A stretch of 38,922 nt of DNA from Rhodospirillales bacterium (GTDB lineage: Bacteria; Pseudomonadota; Alphaproteobacteria; Rhodospirillales; Magnetospirillaceae). Positions 8,240 through 17,069 of this stretch are shown one piece after another. The notes under the pieces were generated by a model, which was not told the DNA's origin, made no database searches, and saw nothing but the letters and a program-made list of their open reading frames with translations. Each line of letters starts with the position of its first letter. Positions within the stretch are counted from its first letter, which is position 1. The translations under genes and the position numbers were made by a program. The stretch covers positions 1 through 38,922 of the forward strand of contig JACMLB010000124.1 of NCBI GenBank assembly GCA_014379805.1, given 5' to 3'.

Positions 8240-8462
8240 GCGCCGCCAAAATCTCCAGGGCCTTTGAGAAGCTGGACAGGTCGATGATCTGTTCGGTTTC
8301 CAGCATCAAGTCGAATTCGGTCTCCAGCGCCGCCACCAGCCGCATATGTCCGACTGAGTCCCACTCCGGCACCGCGCGGTAGGCTAAACCTGGTATCTCG
8401 CAGTCGGGCGGAAGCTCCAGACTGTCGCGAAACACTTGTATAAGGCGGCTTTCAATCGTCAT
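8220..8462 (-). CDS. Stand-alone acyl carrier protein (first of three)
   Basis: An 80-residue carrier protein. The phosphopantetheine-accepting serine is Ser36 in PEWDSVGHM. The following acidic helix and the hydrophobic ending resemble specialised carrier proteins of sugar-modification islands more than housekeeping AcpP, which has DSLD. The ATG at 8462 leaves a proper gap to the divergent aminotransferase gene; a longer frame reaching 8531 would overlap it and is not favoured. The overlap with the FabG-like reductase gene indicates a shared function. An acyl group built on it may be transferred to an amino-sugar. Confidence 0.85.
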   Translation of the reverse strand: MTIESRLIQVFRDSLELPPDCEIPGLAYRAVPEWDSVGHMRLVAALETEFDLMLETEQIIDLSSFSKALEILAAHGVQTV

Positions 8463-8552
8463 CGCTTGGGTAAGCCTATCGCTTTTCTCAATATCCGTAA
8501 CTAGTATATGCGGTGAATTTTGCCAAAGCAATTAGCCGCCGGCGGAGGAATT
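8463..8552. promoter_or_regulatory. Divergent promoter region between ACP and aminotransferase genes
   Basis: Ninety bases separate the leftward ACP gene from the rightward aminotransferase gene, so both promoters must lie here or overlap the coding starts. The region is more A/T-rich than its surroundings. GGAGGA at 8544-8549 lies just before the GTG at 8553. I see no promoter close enough to a consensus to name. Confidence 0.4.
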
Positions 8553-9671
8553 GTGACGCAAGCGTGTTCCCCTGGCGCGATCATTTCGGTGAGCCGCCCG
8601 TCTCTGCCCACAGCCGATAAATTGATGCCTTGGCTGCAGCGCATGGATGCGGCCCAAATCTACGCCAATAATGGACCGCTCTGCCGGTTGTTCGCGGATG
8701 GGCTTGCCCAATTATACGGTGCCCCCGACGGCGTCGTGCGGCCAGTGGTCAGCGGCACTGCGGGCCTGACCGTGGCGCTGCTGGCCCAAGGTGTCGTGCC
8801 GGGCGGCTTGTGCATGTTGCCGTCCTGGACCTTCGTCGCCACCGGCCATGCCGCCCGTGGCGCCGGGCTGATTCCCTGGCTGGTGGATGTGGATGAAGAC
8901 AGCGGCATGCTGACCCCCCATATGGCCGAGGCGTTTCTGCTTGAAGCACCGGGGCCGGTGGCGGCGGTCATGCCAGTAGCGCCGTTCGGCGCGCCCTTTC
9001 CCTATGAGGCGTGGGAGGCGTTCCACCAGCGCACCGGTATTCCCGTGGTCATCGACGCCGCCGCCGCCTTCGACACCGTGCGGCCGTGCTCGGTCCCAGC
9101 CGTGGTCAGCCTGCATGCCACCAAGCTGTTCGGTGTTGGCGAGGGTGGCTTCGTCACCTGCACCCAGCCCGAGCTCATGCGCAAGATCGAATGCGCCGGC
9201 AATTTCGGCTTCTATGGCAGCCGCATCGCCACCGTGCCAGCGTGCAACGGCAAGATGAGCGAACTGCACGCCGCCGTCGGCCTGGCCGGCTTGGCGGAAT
9301 GGCAGGCGCGCCGGCAAACACTGGCGACCCTTTGCGGCAGTCTCGCGACGGCTTTGTCCGGGGTGCCGCATGTGCACCTGCAGCCGGGCTGGGGGCGTGA
9401 CTGGATCAGCGCCACCTGTGTTGTCCGCCTGAGTGTCTGCACCGCCACGGTCGAGGATGTTCTCGCCGAGGCGGGCGTCGAGACCCGGCGCTGGTGGGGT
9501 GACGGGTTGCATGCCCAGCCGGCCTTCGCCCAATGCCCGCACACCGCCCTGACCGTGGGCGAGCGGCTGGCGGGCAGCACCCTTGGCCTGCCGTGCCATC
9601 TTGACTTGACGCCCATGGACATCGAGCGCGTCGCCACCGCTCTGCGCCACGGGGTGCAGGCGGGGAAATGA
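8553..9671 (+). CDS. DegT/DnrJ/EryC1/StrS-family aminotransferase
   Basis: A PLP-dependent sugar aminotransferase of 372 residues from this start. The family layout is clear: VVSGTAGLTVALLA for phosphate binding, LPSWTFVATGHA, the VIDAAAAFD strand, and Lys191 in SLHATKLFGVGEGG, which would form the PLP aldimine. It then has a GKMSELHAAVGLAGL segment. The GTG at 8553 is chosen for the GGAGGA just upstream, though its spacing is only three bases; an in-frame TTG at 8520 lacks such a site. With rfbA and rfbB nearby, transamination of dTDP-4-keto-6-deoxyglucose or its 3-keto isomer is likely. Regiospecificity cannot be read here. It is distinct from pseC at 29949-31109. Confidence 0.85.
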   Translation: MTQACSPGAIISVSRPSLPTADKLMPWLQRMDAAQIYANNGPLCRLFADGLAQLYGAPDGVVRPVVSGTAGLTVALLAQGVVPGGLCMLPSWTFVATGHAARGAGLIPWLVDVDEDSGMLTPHMAEAFLLEAPGPVAAVMPVAPFGAPFPYEAWEAFHQRTGIPVVIDAAAAFDTVRPCSVPAVVSLHATKLFGVGEGGFVTCTQPELMRKIECAGNFGFYGSRIATVPACNGKMSELHAAVGLAGLAEWQARRQTLATLCGSLATALSGVPHVHLQPGWGRDWISATCVVRLSVCTATVEDVLAEAGVETRRWWGDGLHAQPAFAQCPHTALTVGERLAGSTLGLPCHLDLTPMDIERVATALRHGVQAGK

Positions 9672-9802
9672 ATAGCCCTACCTCTGAGCGCAAACGATTA
9701 GGGCGATAGGTCTATTGTGCGATCGGGTTTCATGTTCCGTTAAGAGTATGGACCTAATCTATCGGTGCGCCGACCGTGCGCCTGCAGACTCGGAGAGAGC
9801 AA

Positions 9803-10234
9803 ATGACTTACCGGAATACCGGTGGCTATCGGAGCGCCCCCGGTGGGTACCGTACAATTCCCGCTGGTGGCAACCCGCGCGAAACCGAGGCTTGGGCGTT
9901 GACAGAAGCCGCTCGGCGTATGGCCGACGCGAAGACCCGCGTGCACGATGGGGATGATTTCCTTAATGCAGTGCGTCTGAACTGGCGCCTGTGGACCATC
10001 TTCCAGGCGTCCTTGGCTGAAGTGGATTGTCCGTTGCCGGCCGAGATCCGTGCCAACATGCTGTCGCTCAGCAATTTCGTCGACAAAACTTCCGTGGATA
10101 TCCTGGCCGAACCCCAGGCGCAAAAGGTCGACATCCTGATCAGCATCAACCGCAACATTGCGGCAGGGTTGTTCTCTGCGACTCAACCCGGGGGCGCTGA
10201 TGCCGGCCTGGCTGTAACCGACCAGAACGTTTGA
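9803..10234 (+). CDS. flaF: Flagellar biosynthesis regulator FlaF
   Basis: A 143-residue FlaF-family protein. In Caulobacter, FlaF is needed for flagellin synthesis or secretion and works opposite FlbT, which represses flagellin mRNA. Diagnostic segments are ETEAWALTEAARRMADA, NWRLWTIFQASL, LPAEIRANMLSLSNFVD and the ending INRNIAAGLF. A glycine/tyrosine-rich N-terminal tail of about 30 residues precedes the conserved domain. The ATG at 9803 follows GGAGAGAG. The flbT gene is not in the window. It begins a rightward unit with the TPR protein and maf, which ties flagellin production to glycosylation. Confidence 0.9.
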   Translation: MTYRNTGGYRSAPGGYRTIPAGGNPRETEAWALTEAARRMADAKTRVHDGDDFLNAVRLNWRLWTIFQASLAEVDCPLPAEIRANMLSLSNFVDKTSVDILAEPQAQKVDILISINRNIAAGLFSATQPGGADAGLAVTDQNV

Positions 10235-10255
10235 TCCGCGATAAAGAGGGTTTCC

Positions 10256-12127
10256 ATGACTGAGGATGTGAAACGCAGTTCCGTCGGCGTGCTTGCCGCC
10301 GTCGCAGCTGAATTGGACGCGGGAAACATTCTGGGGGCCATCAAGGTCGCGGAAGGCGCCGTTGGCATAGCCGACCAGCAACTGGATGCTCTTGCAGCCA
10401 TTGCAGCCCTGGCATTCCGTCAAGGCAATGTGACGAACGCCATCAATATTCTTGGTACCATTGTTGATCAATGCGGTAAGAATTCCGACGTTCCGGAAGC
10501 TCTCGCGGTGCTGCATTGCATGGCCGGGCAGGTGACCGATGCCTTGTATTATGGCAAATTGGCAACGGTGGTGAAGCCGGACGGGCGGTTGATCCCTTTG
10601 TTCGGTTCGACCTTCCCTAATTTTGCCGACGCTTTTCTCCGCATCGAGGATAGGCCGTTCTTCCGCAAAGCGGTCATCGCATTTGACGCGGGGCATTCCG
10701 ACGCTGCAATCCATGAGCTTGAGCAGCATCTGCAAGCCTTCGCGGGCGACGTGGAAGCGCTTGATCTCTACGCGAACGCTTTGGCCCATCTTGGGCGCTA
10801 CCGCGAAGCCGTGGGGATCTTGCAGACCGTCATGACGGTTGGCGGACATTCGGCGACGCTGCTCAGCCGGCTGGGGCGCAACCTTGTGGCCCTGGGCGCA
10901 TTCGATGCCGGCATCGCGTGCCATCGGGCGGCTTTGGCGCGTGCGCCCAAAGCCACCGCATTGTGGGCCGCTTGCGTGCTGGATTGGGAGTATTCGCCTT
11001 GGGGACAAAGTGATGCGCGTCAGCAAGCCGTGGACGGCCTGCTGGGGGCGCTTGCCGCCGCTGCGCCGAAAACCACCCGCAAGCCGCGTCAGGCGGCTGA
11101 GAAGGCAATTCTCACCATTGGTCTGCTGTGCGGTCCAGGCAATGATGGCGACATCAAGGAAATGATCGGGCGTCTTGCCGCGAGTTTCGATCGGGGCACC
11201 ACGGAAATCGTCGGGTTCGGTCCGGGCGAGTTGGACGATGCCAGCAACATCTCTTGGCGGGGAACTTTCAACCGTTGGCGCAACATTGCCAATGTGGATG
11301 AACTCACCCTTTCGGCTTTGATCCGGGGCGAAGGTGTGGACGTCATCGTCGACACCGAAGGTCTGCTCGCCAATGACCGCCACGGCTTGTTCCAACGGCA
11401 ATGCGCGCCGCTGCAATTCACGTGGCTGAATATGCCCCAGGGCTTCGCCGTGCCGGGCGCCCATGGCAGTTTGGCGTGGGATGCGGAAACGGGATGCGGT
11501 CCGTTGCTGTTGTCCATTGCCGGCGCCGGTAATAGCAAGTTGCCGGCCATCGTCCAAGGCTCGGTGACCTTTGGCGCAGACGTCAATCTGGCCGAGCTTA
11601 ATGCGGAACTGGTTCGGGCGTGGGCGACCATTCTTTTGGCCGTGCCAGATTCGAAATTGGTGCTGCTTGACCGTGGTTTCTCCAACGATGTGGCCGCGAC
11701 GGAACAACTGATCGAATTGTTCGGAAGCTTCGGTGTTGCGCACTGCATCGACGTTGTTCCCGCTGATGTGGACCAGGCTTTTTCCGGCGTCGATATTGCG
11801 TTGGCTCCCTTCCCGGTGGCGCGTGTCCATCCCTATGGCCGTGCGTTGTCGCAGGGCGTTCCGGTCATTGCCTATGGCGGTCTGGTGGCGGGCGCAGTGG
11901 CGGCAACCGGGGTGGCTGTCGAGCGAATGATCGCCGCCGATGTGGAAGACTACGTGGCCAAAGCACAGCAATGGGTTGATGACCTTGACGCGCTTGCAGC
12001 GTTCCGCACCGAGACCCCGGCCAAGGTCGCCGCCTCGGCGGTGTTCCAGCCTGCGTTGTTCGCGCGCGCATGGGAGCAGATGTTCAAGGCACGCAAGGCC
12101 GCCTTGGCCGCCATCCCGGCAGGGTGA
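10256..12127 (+). CDS. TPR protein with altered OGT/SPINDLY-like (GT41) domain
   Basis: A 623-residue protein. Residues 1 to about 260 are divergent TPR-like helical repeats. From about 285 on, the layout recalls the bacterial O-GlcNAc-transferase-like (SPINDLY) fold: a WLNMPQG segment where OGTs have the WLGYPG-type motif, a stretch with ELVRAWATILLAVPDSKLVLLD, and VDIALAPFPVARVHPYG followed by GVPVIAYGG. In active OGTs the last region reads DPFP-x-x-GGTT and the earlier one usually ends in a catalytic-site lysine. Both are changed here. It may therefore act as a flagellin-binding partner for Maf instead of as an enzyme. Caulobacter FlmG, a TPR-glycosyltransferase for flagellin, is a functional parallel. 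AGAGGG precedes the ATG. It is in an operon with flaF and maf. Confidence 0.75.
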   Translation: MTEDVKRSSVGVLAAVAAELDAGNILGAIKVAEGAVGIADQQLDALAAIAALAFRQGNVTNAINILGTIVDQCGKNSDVPEALAVLHCMAGQVTDALYYGKLATVVKPDGRLIPLFGSTFPNFADAFLRIEDRPFFRKAVIAFDAGHSDAAIHELEQHLQAFAGDVEALDLYANALAHLGRYREAVGILQTVMTVGGHSATLLSRLGRNLVALGAFDAGIACHRAALARAPKATALWAACVLDWEYSPWGQSDARQQAVDGLLGALAAAAPKTTRKPRQAAEKAILTIGLLCGPGNDGDIKEMIGRLAASFDRGTTEIVGFGPGELDDASNISWRGTFNRWRNIANVDELTLSALIRGEGVDVIVDTEGLLANDRHGLFQRQCAPLQFTWLNMPQGFAVPGAHGSLAWDAETGCGPLLLSIAGAGNSKLPAIVQGSVTFGADVNLAELNAELVRAWATILLAVPDSKLVLLDRGFSNDVAATEQLIELFGSFGVAHCIDVVPADVDQAFSGVDIALAPFPVARVHPYGRALSQGVPVIAYGGLVAGAVAATGVAVERMIAADVEDYVAKAQQWVDDLDALAAFRTETPAKVAASAVFQPALFARAWEQMFKARKAALAAIPAG

Positions 12128-12141
12128 AAGCAGTACCGACC

Positions 12142-14151
12142 ATGAATGCAGCCGGGCTTTTCCAATGCAATCTTGATGCGCTCGCTGCGCATTGCCCAAG
12201 CGTTCACGCTCAAATTCTGGGCATTACCAGTCCGGTCAGTTCGGCCATCTCAAAGGACGGCGAAAAGGTCGATATCGATCTTGGTGGCGGCAACACTCTG
12301 TATGCAGGGAATGCCCCTCAGGAGACGGCCGAGCAGGTAAAGAACTACCTGCTTAAGCCGGTTCAAATCGGCTACGCGCTGCCCGAGGACAACAACTATG
12401 ACAGCCTGATTTCGCGCGCTATCCACCAGGGGCTGGTGGATAGCCTTGTGCGCCGGGGTGTGGATGAGTTGCCGCTTAAGCCGGTCGGGCGCACCGGCTA
12501 CGCGTTCATTTTGGGGGTGGGGCTTGGCTACCACTTGCCGCTGTTGTTGGAGAGTTTGACGGCACGCCACTTTGTCGTGTGCGAGCCTTTTGCCGAATTT
12601 CTGCTGGCATCCATGGATGTCGTTGATTGGGACGCGTTGATCAAGCGTTGCGCAGAGTTGGGCAAGACGTTGGATATCGTGTGTGCCAGTTCGGTTGACG
12701 AATTATTCGGCGGAGTTGGCGGCACAATCGGAAAATATGGCAAGGCCAAGCTGGATGGTTCTTATTTCTACGAGCATTATCCGCTGTGGATACTGCAGGA
12801 ATTGCGCCGCCGGCTGGTGAATGAACTGCCGCGTCAAATGATTTCGCTCGGCTATTTCGAAGACGAGCGGAAGATGTTGCGCAATACGTCGGTTAATTTG
12901 AAAGCCAACGCCTTTCGCGTTATGGACGGGATGAGTTTTCGGCTACGTGGCGATGTCCCGGTCCTTCTGGTGGGGGCGGGCCCGTCCATCGATGACTGCA
13001 TCGATACAGTGCGAGAATTGAAAGACCGCGCAATCGTCATTTCCTCGGGTACAGCGCTTCAGGTGTGCCTGAAGAACGGTATCATCCCCGATTTCCATAC
13101 CGAGATTGAAAACACCTACAATATTTATCTTAAGCTGAAGCATATTCTCGATGAGAATAAGCATCTCTTCCCGGATGGTAAATTCAAGGGTATCCGCTTG
13201 GTCGGGTCTGCGACACTTAACCCACAAGTGGCGCCTTTGTTTGAGGATGTTTATTTCTTTTTCCGAGAAGTTGTCTGCTCAACGACCAGTTTTGGTCGTG
13301 ATTTCCGCCCCATGAACGGTGTGGCCCCAACGGTCGCCAATACGTCCGTGTCGGTGGCCGCCCGACTGGACTTCGGCGACATTTATTTATTCGGCTTCGA
13401 TTGTGGATGGCGGGACGACACTGCCCACCACACCAAAGAGTCCATCTATTACACGGCGGATTGCTTCAAAGCGGCTCGCATGACTGGAGACTTGACCTAT
13501 CCGGGAAATTTCGGCGGGATTATCCAATCACATTTGGTGTTTGACTGGAGCCGGGACATGCTTGTGCAAGCAGTCGCGGCCTTCCGACTGAATGTGTACA
13601 ATTGCAGTGATGGTGTCCTTATCGACGGGACGACGCCCAAGGTCGCCGAGGCCGTTGTTCTTACCAAAGAGATTGATCGCACCGCATTCCTCGCCGGGAT
13701 CGAGGACGGTTGCCGCAAGTTCGAGGCGGACGAGTTCTTCCGCGATTACGACTTCGATCAATATGTGACGGAACTCGAATGGTACCGTTCAACGGTGAAT
13801 GGGGTGCTTCGCGAGGCCTTGGCCAAAAATTGGGACTTTGACAAGTTCCTTGAGGTGTTCATGCCCACCTTGAAGGAGATCAGGGAGGACGAACGCTTCC
13901 ACCTTTCCGGCATCATCCATTTCTCGGTCCTTGCCGCGATTCAGCAATCCAGCCAGTTCTTCCATCGCATCGGCGATGATGAAAAGCGAATCGCAGTGAT
14001 CGGTGACTTCTACGAGCTCTTTACCCGCCTAGTGGATCAGATGGCGGGAGAAGCTGGCCAGATCGTCATGGAAATCAAGGAATGGGTTGCCGGTGGGCCG
14101 GAGCCGGCGTGGACGTTGGGTGTGCCCACCATGCCGGGCCACAGCTATTAA
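12142..14151 (+). CDS. maf: Maf-type motility accessory factor, flagellin glycosyltransferase
   Basis: A 669-residue Maf/DUF115-family protein, the class that transfers nonulosonic acids (pseudaminic or legionaminic) from CMP-sugar onto flagellin Ser/Thr in the cytoplasm. The central domain has VPVLLVGAGPSIDDCI, IVISSGTALQVCLKNGIIPDFHTEIE and later DIYLFGFDCGW, which match the MptE-like core of Maf. N- and C-terminal helical regions flank it. The ATG at 12142 lies 14 bases after the TPR gene stop. An in-frame GTG at 12124 overlaps that stop as GTGA and is a credible alternative start. A complete pse pathway follows, so CMP-pseudaminic acid is the expected donor. Confidence 0.93.
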   Translation: MNAAGLFQCNLDALAAHCPSVHAQILGITSPVSSAISKDGEKVDIDLGGGNTLYAGNAPQETAEQVKNYLLKPVQIGYALPEDNNYDSLISRAIHQGLVDSLVRRGVDELPLKPVGRTGYAFILGVGLGYHLPLLLESLTARHFVVCEPFAEFLLASMDVVDWDALIKRCAELGKTLDIVCASSVDELFGGVGGTIGKYGKAKLDGSYFYEHYPLWILQELRRRLVNELPRQMISLGYFEDERKMLRNTSVNLKANAFRVMDGMSFRLRGDVPVLLVGAGPSIDDCIDTVRELKDRAIVISSGTALQVCLKNGIIPDFHTEIENTYNIYLKLKHILDENKHLFPDGKFKGIRLVGSATLNPQVAPLFEDVYFFFREVVCSTTSFGRDFRPMNGVAPTVANTSVSVAARLDFGDIYLFGFDCGWRDDTAHHTKESIYYTADCFKAARMTGDLTYPGNFGGIIQSHLVFDWSRDMLVQAVAAFRLNVYNCSDGVLIDGTTPKVAEAVVLTKEIDRTAFLAGIEDGCRKFEADEFFRDYDFDQYVTELEWYRSTVNGVLREALAKNWDFDKFLEVFMPTLKEIREDERFHLSGIIHFSVLAAIQQSSQFFHRIGDDEKRIAVIGDFYELFTRLVDQMAGEAGQIVMEIKEWVAGGPEPAWTLGVPTMPGHSY

Positions 14152-14160
14152 CCCTCGGTT

Positions 14161-15177
14161 TTAGGATAAGATGGCCTCTGCGACACGCGCGCCGCCTTGG
14201 CCGTCTATCCTTGCCGCCGCCCCCTGCGACAGGACCTTGCGGCCCGCCAAGTCGCGCCATAATGCCATGCTGCGTGCGACGATCTCGTCATGGGAGTCAT
14301 GACGGGCGTCCACCGTGGGGAAGTCCCCACTTTGCGCCCCCATCTGCTGATTGCTTGCCACCACCACGGTCAACATGGGCACCGCCATGGCGGCCAACTC
14401 GTTGACGGTGCCGCCAGCAGCGGTCACCGCCATGCCGGCGCGGGCGAAAATGGACGCCACTGTGGGCGGGTTCAGGTGGACATTAAGGCCAGGGCAGTCC
14501 TTGCCACGGGCCGCAATGGCAGCGCCATGGGGAGTGGCCGCACCGACGATAAGGTCCACCGTGACCGCCTCGGGCAGCAGGTCGCGCAAGCGGGACGCGA
14601 CCGGCCAAGCCAAGCCCAGGGGATCGCTTCCGCCAAAGGTGACGACAACCGAATTGCGGTCGTCCAGATCGGCCACGCCGTTATGGGGGCGCAGATCGGT
14701 GAACTCACGGCGAATCAGGGCGTAGCGTGGCCCCAGCAGGGTTAGCGCATTCGGGACGATCCGGTCATAGGGCAGGGATTGGGCGGCGGGCGAGGCATTC
14801 ACCACCATGTGACATGGCAAAGGGGTGACTTTCGCTTCATCGTCCAATACGACTAACCGCACATCGTCGGCCAAGCGTGCGAAATACCCCGAGTTCATGG
14901 CATAGCTGTCGGCGATGACGCAACTGGCTCCCAGTACCGCCGCCACGGCCAGTACGTCGGCGGCATCGTCGGGTGAGCCGGCCGGATGGGCGGCGGCGCG
15001 TACGGTCGCTCCGGCCATGCTCAGCTTGTCCACCATTTGGGGCAGGGGCTGGTGCATCAGGAAGACCACGCGCGCACCCCGCAGCATCAGTTGCTCGGCA
15101 ATGGCAAGGCAGCGCATGGCATGCCCAAGGCCGATGGAGGCGGACGCGTCGGCGCGGATCAATATGGTCGTCATCAT
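14161..15177 (-). CDS. pseG: UDP-2,4-diacetamido-2,4,6-trideoxy-beta-L-altropyranose hydrolase
   Basis: Removes UDP from UDP-2,4-diacetamido-trideoxy-altrose, the fourth pseudaminic acid step. The 338-residue GT-B fold protein has the PseG signature GLGHAMRCLAIAEQL near the start. It then shows VLDDEAK, SVVVTFGGSDP opening the second domain, and AAGGTVNELAAM near the end. Of two adjacent ATGs, the one at 15177 is chosen because AGGAG lies five bases upstream. It converges on maf with nine bases between stop codons and diverges from pseI across about 97 bases. Confidence 0.93.
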   Translation of the reverse strand: MMTTILIRADASASIGLGHAMRCLAIAEQLMLRGARVVFLMHQPLPQMVDKLSMAGATVRAAAHPAGSPDDAADVLAVAAVLGASCVIADSYAMNSGYFARLADDVRLVVLDDEAKVTPLPCHMVVNASPAAQSLPYDRIVPNALTLLGPRYALIRREFTDLRPHNGVADLDDRNSVVVTFGGSDPLGLAWPVASRLRDLLPEAVTVDLIVGAATPHGAAIAARGKDCPGLNVHLNPPTVASIFARAGMAVTAAGGTVNELAAMAVPMLTVVVASNQQMGAQSGDFPTVDARHDSHDEIVARSMALWRDLAGRKVLSQGAAARIDGQGGARVAEAILS

Positions 15178-15274
15178 GCGTGCTCCTGCCATGAGCCCTT
15201 TTAAACGCTTCTTTAAGGTGGCTGCTGCGAAGCTGCCCCTGAACGGCCATGCCGGCTGCGCCACAGGAGAGCGG

Positions 15275-16324
15275 ATGACCAGGGACATCACCATCGCGGG
15301 GCGCGTGATCGGACCGGACCATTCCCCCTATTTCATTGCCGAACTTTCCGGCAATCACAAGGGCGAATTGGCGCGCGCCTTCCGCATCATGGATGCCGCC
15401 AAGGAAGCGGGCGCCGACGCCGTCAAGCTTCAGACCTATACCGCCGACACCATCACCATCGACCATGATGGCCCCGGTTTCTTTCTCAAGGAAGGGCTGT
15501 GGGCGGGGCGAACCCTGCATGATTTGTATCGGGAAGCGCACACGCCGTGGGAATGGCATGGCCCCATATTCGATTATGCCGCCCGCATCGGCATCCCTGT
15601 CTTCAGTTCGCCCTTCGATTCCACGGCGGTAGATCTGCTTGAGAAGCTGGGCGCACCGGCCTTCAAAATCGCCAGCTTCGAGATCATCGATTTGCCGCTG
15701 GTCCGCGATGCCGCCCGGCTGGGCAAGCCGGTTATTCTGTCCACCGGCATGGCCTCGCTTGGTGAGATCGGCGAGGCGCTGAGCGTGGTGCGCGAGGCCG
15801 GTGCGCCTGCGTTGTTGCTCCACTGCACCAGCGGTTACCCCACGCCGCCCGAGGAATGCGACCTGCGCACCATTGCGCATCTGTCCGAAGCCTTCGACGT
15901 GGCCGTGGGCCTGTCGGATCACACCCTTGGGATCGGCGTGCCGGTTGCTGCCGTTGCCCTGGGGGCGACCGTCATCGAAAAACACTTCACCCTGTCGCGG
16001 GCGGAAGGCGGCGTGGATGCGGACTTCTCGCTGGAGCCGCAGGAATTCGCCGCCATGGTTCAGGCCTGCAAGACGGCCTTTGCGGCGGTTGGTCAGGTGG
16101 ATTACCGCATCAAGCCCAGCGAGGCGAGCGGCCTTAACAGCCGGCGCTCGCTGTATGTGGTCGAGGATGTGAAGGGCGGCGAAACGCTGACCGAGCGTAA
16201 TGTCCGCTCGATCCGCCCCGGCTTCGGCCTGCTGCCGAAATACTTGCCGGAAATCGTTGGGCGGATTGCAGCCCGCGATCTTAAGAAGGGCGAGCCGCTG
16301 GCTTGGTCCATGGTGGCGTCATGA
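15275..16324 (+). CDS. pseI: Pseudaminic acid synthase
   Basis: Condenses the hexose made by PseG with phosphoenolpyruvate to give pseudaminic acid. The 349-residue protein has the NeuB/PseI TIM barrel: FIAELSGNHKG, DAVKLQTYTADT, VFSSPFD, KIASFEIID, VGLSDHTLG and IEKHFTLSR, with metal and PEP ligands in these loops. The NHKG and SRAEGGVDADFS segments favour PseI over NeuB. A C-terminal antifreeze-like (SAF) domain covers about residues 285-349. AGGAG precedes the ATG. Its TGA overlaps the ATG of pseF as ATGA, so translation is coupled. Confidence 0.94.
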   Translation: MTRDITIAGRVIGPDHSPYFIAELSGNHKGELARAFRIMDAAKEAGADAVKLQTYTADTITIDHDGPGFFLKEGLWAGRTLHDLYREAHTPWEWHGPIFDYAARIGIPVFSSPFDSTAVDLLEKLGAPAFKIASFEIIDLPLVRDAARLGKPVILSTGMASLGEIGEALSVVREAGAPALLLHCTSGYPTPPEECDLRTIAHLSEAFDVAVGLSDHTLGIGVPVAAVALGATVIEKHFTLSRAEGGVDADFSLEPQEFAAMVQACKTAFAAVGQVDYRIKPSEASGLNSRRSLYVVEDVKGGETLTERNVRSIRPGFGLLPKYLPEIVGRIAARDLKKGEPLAWSMVAS

Positions 16325-17037
16325 CGGTTGTGTGCATCACTCAGGCGCGCATGACCTCGACGCGCTTGCCCGGCAAGGTCATGTTGCCGGTGCTCGGGCG
16401 TTCGCTGCTGGCGTGGCATCTGGATCGGCTGAACCACGCCCGCCGGGTGGATGTGGTTGCCGTGGCTACGGTGGATTCTCCCGAATCTGCTCCCATCGCT
16501 GCGGTCGCCAATCAATTGGGCAATCCGGTGACCTTCGGGCCGGAAGACGATGTGCTGGCCCGTTATGTGGCCTGCGCGCGCACCCATGATGCCCATGTGG
16601 TGGTGCGCGTGACCTCTGACTGCCCGTTGATCGACCCGGTGCTGGTGGATGCCTGCATCGACCGTTTTCTAGAGCTTGGGGTGGACTACCTGAACCTGGA
16701 CATTACCTCGTTTCCGCGCGGCTTCGATTGCGAAGTGTTTACCCGCGCGGCGCTGGAAGAAGCTGCCGCCCTGGCGTGCGATCCGGCGGAACATGAGCAC
16801 GTCACCCCTTACATCTACCGGCACCCCGAGAAATTCCGAATGGCGCAGTTAGGCGGCGGCGAGGGCGCGGAGTATCGCCTGTGCGTGGATCAAGCGCTCG
16901 ATTTCAAATTGGTGTCGCATATTTTGACCGCGCTGGCGGACAAGGACATCTTCGGTTGGCGTGACGTCGTTGATTTCCTGCGGGCAAACCCGGAATGGGC
17001 GGACATCAACCACGATGTTCACCAGAAGGTGTGCTAA
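16321..17037 (+). CDS. pseF: CMP-pseudaminic acid cytidylyltransferase, SpsF-like
   Basis: A 238-residue cytidylyltransferase of the SpsF/PseF type. The opening VVCITQARMTSTRLPGKVM is the nucleotide-binding loop of this family. It is followed by EDDVLARY, RVTSDCPLIDP (metal-binding Asp) and EHEHVTPYIY. It would activate pseudaminic acid with CTP to make the donor used by Maf. The start overlaps the pseI stop (ATGA). A radical SAM gene follows 32 bases later, probably in the same transcript. SpsF-like proteins are sometimes annotated only as glycosyltransferases; the gene order supports PseF. Confidence 0.9.
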   Translation: MTVVCITQARMTSTRLPGKVMLPVLGRSLLAWHLDRLNHARRVDVVAVATVDSPESAPIAAVANQLGNPVTFGPEDDVLARYVACARTHDAHVVVRVTSDCPLIDPVLVDACIDRFLELGVDYLNLDITSFPRGFDCEVFTRAALEEAAALACDPAEHEHVTPYIYRHPEKFRMAQLGGGEGAEYRLCVDQALDFKLVSHILTALADKDIFGWRDVVDFLRANPEWADINHDVHQKVC

Positions 17038-17069
17038 CAGTACAAAATTCATTTATGAGGGTCGCTACC

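Noticed and set aside
9740-12199. Open frame of more than 800 codons opposite flaF and the TPR gene
   Set aside because: It runs antisense across two well-supported genes, has no recognisable domain and no good ribosome binding site.
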